Assembly (NCBI GenBank): GCA_027574665.1
Contig: CM050654.1
Span: forward strand, 25,749,722-25,813,721
DNA length: 64,000 nucleotides
DNA from: Rhynochetos jubatus
Lineage: Eukaryota; Chordata; Aves; Eurypygiformes; Rhynochetidae
Direction of reading: 5' to 3'
The position numbers and the translations under genes are program-made. The notes under the pieces are model-generated. The model was not told the origin of the DNA. It worked only from the letters and a program-made list of their open reading frames with translations, and searched no databases. Below are positions 61,401-64,000 of the stretch, in pieces. Position 1 is the stretch's first letter. Every line of letters starts with the position of its first letter.

Positions 61401-62697
61401 GTCAAGTGCAACCACAGGAAAAACGAGCCTGCTTATTTCCTAAACCTTACAACCTGCTTTTACTAGTCATTCCAAGGCCACCTCAGTGGCATTTCTCAGC
61501 AACGTACGAGATAAGCAGTTCAAACTTTCAGGAGTTTAGTACCGGGGAAGATAGCAAGATTGACTATCTCAATTTACAAAATTGAGATTAAAACCTTCAA
61601 AAATCAAATGTAAACTTTTTTTTTTCAATTTATTATTGTTTTTTAACTTGCTGACTGTGTCTGAGCCACTTCCACAGTATTTTTCAGAATCAAGAAGGTA
61701 GAAAATAGATGCTTGTACACGGTTCTCCTCCCTCCAAGGCCAGTAGTTCTAAGTATAACATGATCAGCAACTCCAGTGATGAAAACATGAAATGGCAACA
61801 CGGAGCACTCCTCAGCATCTCAGCATAGATTTTATCGACCTTTCTCATCATTAATGAATGGCATGAGACTGCATGGCTGCAGCTCAGCCCCAGTGCAGGC
61901 TGCTTTGGAAAGATCCTGAACATGAATGGGGAGGAAATGTAATGATTGAGTTCAGGAAAACTGGAGGTTAAAGCAGATTAGAAATGCAAATTGTAAGCAT
62001 TATGTGCTTAGTTAAGCAAACAACTATTGAAAAACTATAAATTGGATTTACAGTGTATCTACTGCTCCACAGTACACATTCTGACTGTGCAGCTGCAAGG
62101 TAGCACATGTTTCAGTGAGGATGGCAGTACGGTCCTCTCCTTTCCTGCGAGATGAGAATGTTTACAGGGACACTAGCAAGCAGTAGGTGACCAGCTGTGA
62201 ATCCACTTCTAACAGTTTTGCGGTATTGTGTTTGGGTAGCCTTACTGTCTGCATCCTTTCAGACGGGTGGCAAGGGGGGGAGTGTGAATACGACAGAACA
62301 ACTGGCAGCCAGGATGTTTGCACAGGAGGAGGGTGAGACAGCTACGACAGGCGGAGGGAGATAAGCAGAGAGAAAGGCTGCAGTGAGAGGGAGCTGTACC
62401 TTCTGAGGTGGAACTTGAGGTAGCGCAGGATGCCTCGACTAGGCAGAAAAGTGCAGCTCATGCACGACATCAGCTGCCAGTGGTGCAGGTTCCCCGGGCT
62501 GTTGGGGTGCGGCATGTGATTGGTTTGCTTGATGAGCTGACAGTACACTTCATCACGAAGGGGCTTTAAATCGTGGCAGGTCTGCAGAATGCCTTGAATA
62601 ATGGGTATGGGGTCGGACACGGTCTCAATTTCCTGAAGGGAGTTAAAGATCTTCACCGCTTCGTCCTGTAAGCTGCTGTAACCCTTCTCTTGTTGCA
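55299..62697 (-). CDS. MYO10-like unconventional myosin, C-terminal part (MyTH4-FERM), continues beyond the window
   Basis: Seven exons in matching phase encode the last 506 residues of a myosin X-family protein. In myosin X the MyTH4-FERM cargo-binding tail binds microtubules, integrin beta tails and netrin receptors and supports filopodium formation. Landmarks include DPIPIIQGILQT, LRDEVYCQLIKQT, CTFLPSRGILRYLKFHLR, VYCHGGGSCKITINSHT, RNMFALFEHN, YFKLYCFLD, NVPKDGVEFAFMFEQ, EWPGYGSTLFDVE and MKAYINMIVKKR, all in family order. Motor, IQ, coiled-coil and PH domains must lie beyond 64,000. By eye, roughly two thirds of residues match what I recall of mammalian MYO10, lower than expected for a bird orthologue. 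It is therefore called a paralogue (MYO10-like), although a fast-evolving MYO10 cannot be excluded. It converges on LY75. Coordinates include introns. Confidence 0.93.
56001..56192 (-). CDS. MYO10-like exon f: FERM F3 (PH-like) lobe
   Basis: 64 codons: CKEGGFPNDLWLGVSTENVS, VYKRGDPKPLETFQYEHIVF, FGAPQPNTFKITVDEREMFF, ETSQ. Acceptor CTTTCTGCAG, donor CAG|GTATGT, phase 0. Confidence 0.95.
56999..57448 (-). CDS. MYO10-like exon e: FERM F2 lobe and linker
   Basis: Exactly 150 codons. AHESLIDGHFPAPEDTLQRL, LAALRLQYLHGDYS, RRRTSFLEGTLKRSFKTGSV, KVEEEQMMEMWVKEELSAAR and EWPGYGSTLFDVE appear in family order. The segment around DGIYPVNRLKSKILHSTKSS is the most diverged part. Acceptor GTTTGTAG, donor GAG|GTGAGT, phase 0. 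Confidence 0.94.
58989..59112 (-). CDS. MYO10-like exon d: FERM F1-F2
   Basis: RLAGSEEEEEGQWQLYFKLY, CFLDIENVPKDGVEFAFMFE. An acidic run of five Glu replaces the usual EVGDLPW-type stretch of MYO10. Acceptor TCTTACAG, donor CAG|GTAAGC, ending in phase 0. Confidence 0.94.
59940..60117 (+). mobile_element. CR1 LINE 3'-end fragment
   Basis: About 175 bases closely follow the CR1 3' region: GGTTGCCCAGAGAAGCTGTG, CAACCTGGTCTAGTGGAGG, CCCTGCCCATGGCAGG, GGTCCCTTCCAACCTAAACC, ending in degenerate ATTCTATG-like repeats. 5'-truncated as usual. It sits in the intron between exons c and d of the MYO10-like gene, antisense to it. This is the main evidence that the DNA is avian. Confidence 0.88.
60155..60291 (-). 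CDS. MYO10-like exon c: FERM F1 lobe
   Basis: VVEKLIRGLAMEDSRNMFAL, then FEHNQQVDRAVESR and VADILAKFER. Nearly every position of the F1 core is kept. Acceptor ATGTTGCAG, donor GAGAG|GTAGGA, ending in phase 2. Confidence 0.95.
61091..61298 (-). CDS. MYO10-like exon b: end of MyTH4 and start of FERM F1
   Basis: FPGSEIDRYAQFINDSLKRT and REFVPSQEEIQALLTREEMT finish MyTH4. VYCHGGGSCKITINSHT begins the ubiquitin-like F1 lobe. Acceptor TACAATTAG, donor GAG|GTAATG. Confidence 0.95.
62400..62697 (-). CDS. MYO10-like exon a: MyTH4 domain
   Basis: First exon of this gene inside the window. GYSSLQDEAVKIFNSLQEIE, SDPIPIIQGILQT, LRDEVYCQLIKQTNHMPHPN and SCTFLPSRGILRYLKFHLR are MyTH4 hallmarks. Acceptor CGTTCCCCAG, donor AGAAG|GTACAG. 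Begins two bases into a codon and ends in phase 2, so at least one upstream exon is missing. Confidence 0.94.
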
Positions 62698-64000
62698 CTG
62701 GGGAACGATGACAAAATGACAAGAGGTAAGCATCTCCCTCGTCCTCTGCTGCCCCAGCAACACTACTAGTGACGGTACCAGTCTGTCACAGAACAGCGAC
62801 CTGAGCACTAGCACATCTCCTGAACTTAAATTCACGTTCAGAAATTCATTGATGCTTCCACTTTCAATGTGAAAATAAAGTTTTAATTAGTATTTGCCAA
62901 CATCTGACTTGTCACCACTGCAAATCCATTTTTGGATATGCTGTGCAGAAAAACAGAGTATTGTTTTTAAAGGAAACTAGCATTGAAATTTAGTTCAGGC
63001 TTCAGTGTCTGCAGATGAGGTGCCGAGAGCGCATTTGCCACCTCATCTGCAGACACAGGTGAAAGGGTGGTGCAAAGTCATCTCTGTGTGAACTGCCTCC
63101 TCACCTGACAGCAGCTATAAAGCAGAGGGTCACTAACACAGTGAAGGCTTTAGGGGCCCGAGTGCAGACACCGACGCCCGGCTGACTTACTTCCAAAATT
63201 CTGTGTTGCGCCCGTATTAGTTCTGACCCAAGCCAACAGAGTTTTGCCAAGCTGCTGTACCACAGATGCAGCTTTTACCTATCATTTCGATCTAAAAAGC
63301 CTGTACCAACACTGGTTATGTTTTCTAAGCACGTAAATATCTGCTCTGAATTGCTCAGAAGCATGTGGCACTACCATACTGCTGCAGACTTGCACTCTCC
63401 CTTGCACATCTCTGGGGCAGTAGGCCCTTCTGAATCTCCGGTACAGCTGCTGTTTCCCCAGTGGCCATGCGTTAATCGTACAATATAAATACACAGCCCT
63501 GTACCAATCAGTTCCACAGTTTAAGTATTTGCTCTGTAACTGTTCTGTATTTCAGAATTTTCCTGTGCTTTTAATCTGCAATTTAATTTGATCCTTTTAT
63601 CATGAGAGGCAGTGAGCAGCTACTCCACTTTCACTTTTTCCATGACAGTCCTCTAGCCCTAAAAACTTCTTTTTGAGGCTGAAGAGTCCTGCTCTATTTT
63701 GTCTCTTCATTGTAAGCAAGCCTTTCTATGCCTTTGATCATCTCTGGGTAGGTTTTTACTTCTCCTTTATCTTTGTTAAGATGCGGAAGGCCAAACTGCA
63801 TCCTGTATTCAAGATGCAGGTGCGTGATGCATCAATACAGCTGCACAAAGACTTTCTTCTTCCTTTCCTAAGCTTTCAAAACCTTGCATTAGCTGTTTTG
63901 TTTCTGTGCTCAGCATGAGAGTTGACGTTTTCATAAAGCTATGTAAATTTGTGTTGGCTTTCCCAAGCAGAACCAGATCGCTCAGCCCCATCACTGCCTA
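62698..64000 (-). other. Intron of the MYO10-like gene at the window edge
   Basis: No exon of the MyTH4, PH or motor region is recognised here on the minus strand, so the next upstream exon lies beyond the window. The segment carries the perfect hairpin at 63,005-63,056. Confidence 0.6.
63005..63056. repeat. Perfect 18-bp inverted repeat (hairpin)
   Basis: Left arm GTGTCTGCAGATGAGGTG (63,005-63,022) is exactly complementary to CACCTCATCTGCAGACAC (63,039-63,056), with a 16-base loop. The next base outward is mismatched. Confidence 0.9.

Overview
The window looks like bird nuclear DNA. Degenerate 3' ends of chicken-type CR1 retrotransposons lie at about 59,940-60,115, 44,580-44,625 and 33,660-33,740. 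Introns are compact and interspersed repeats are few. The species cannot be fixed from the sequence alone.

Two protein-coding genes are well supported, and they converge. The first fills 2,112-45,034 on the plus strand. It is a complete LY75 gene (CD205/DEC-205, an endocytic receptor of the macrophage mannose receptor family). I rebuilt it by hand as 35 coding exons, all with compatible phases, totalling 5,196 nt or 1,731 residues plus stop. Domain order is signal peptide, ricin-type (cysteine-rich) domain, fibronectin type II domain, ten C-type lectin-like domains (CTLD), one membrane helix, and a short cytoplasmic tail with an FSSVRY endocytosis motif and an acidic cluster. The promoter sits in a CpG island at about 1,840-2,640. 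The 3' untranslated region probably ends after one of three AATAAA signals, the last at 47,622.

The second gene is the 3' end of a myosin X-type gene on the minus strand (55,299-62,697, running off the right edge). Seven exons encode the last 506 residues: most of the MyTH4 domain, the whole FERM domain and the C-terminus. It looks more diverged than a bird MYO10 orthologue should be, so MYO10-like (a paralogue) is the best call.

Region by region: 1-1,840 is upstream DNA with a GC-rich patch and a long pyrimidine tract. 2,112-45,034 is LY75. 45,035 to about 47,650 is its probable 3' UTR. About 47,650-53,100 is intergenic, with one possible orphan terminal exon on the minus strand (47,948-48,030), one old SINE-like fragment and a GC-rich block at 50-51.3 kb. 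About 53,100-55,298 is the probable 3' UTR of the myosin gene. 62,698-64,000 is intron of that gene.

The points most worth checking are: a predicted GC-AG intron in LY75; an in-frame alternative acceptor that would add 44 codons inside CTLD10; the lack of a recognisable CD302 gene directly downstream of LY75; the MYO10-like paralogue; the orphan exon; and a perfect 18-bp hairpin at 63,005-63,056. I saw no CRISPR array, prokaryotic operon, tRNA, rRNA or intact transposon.
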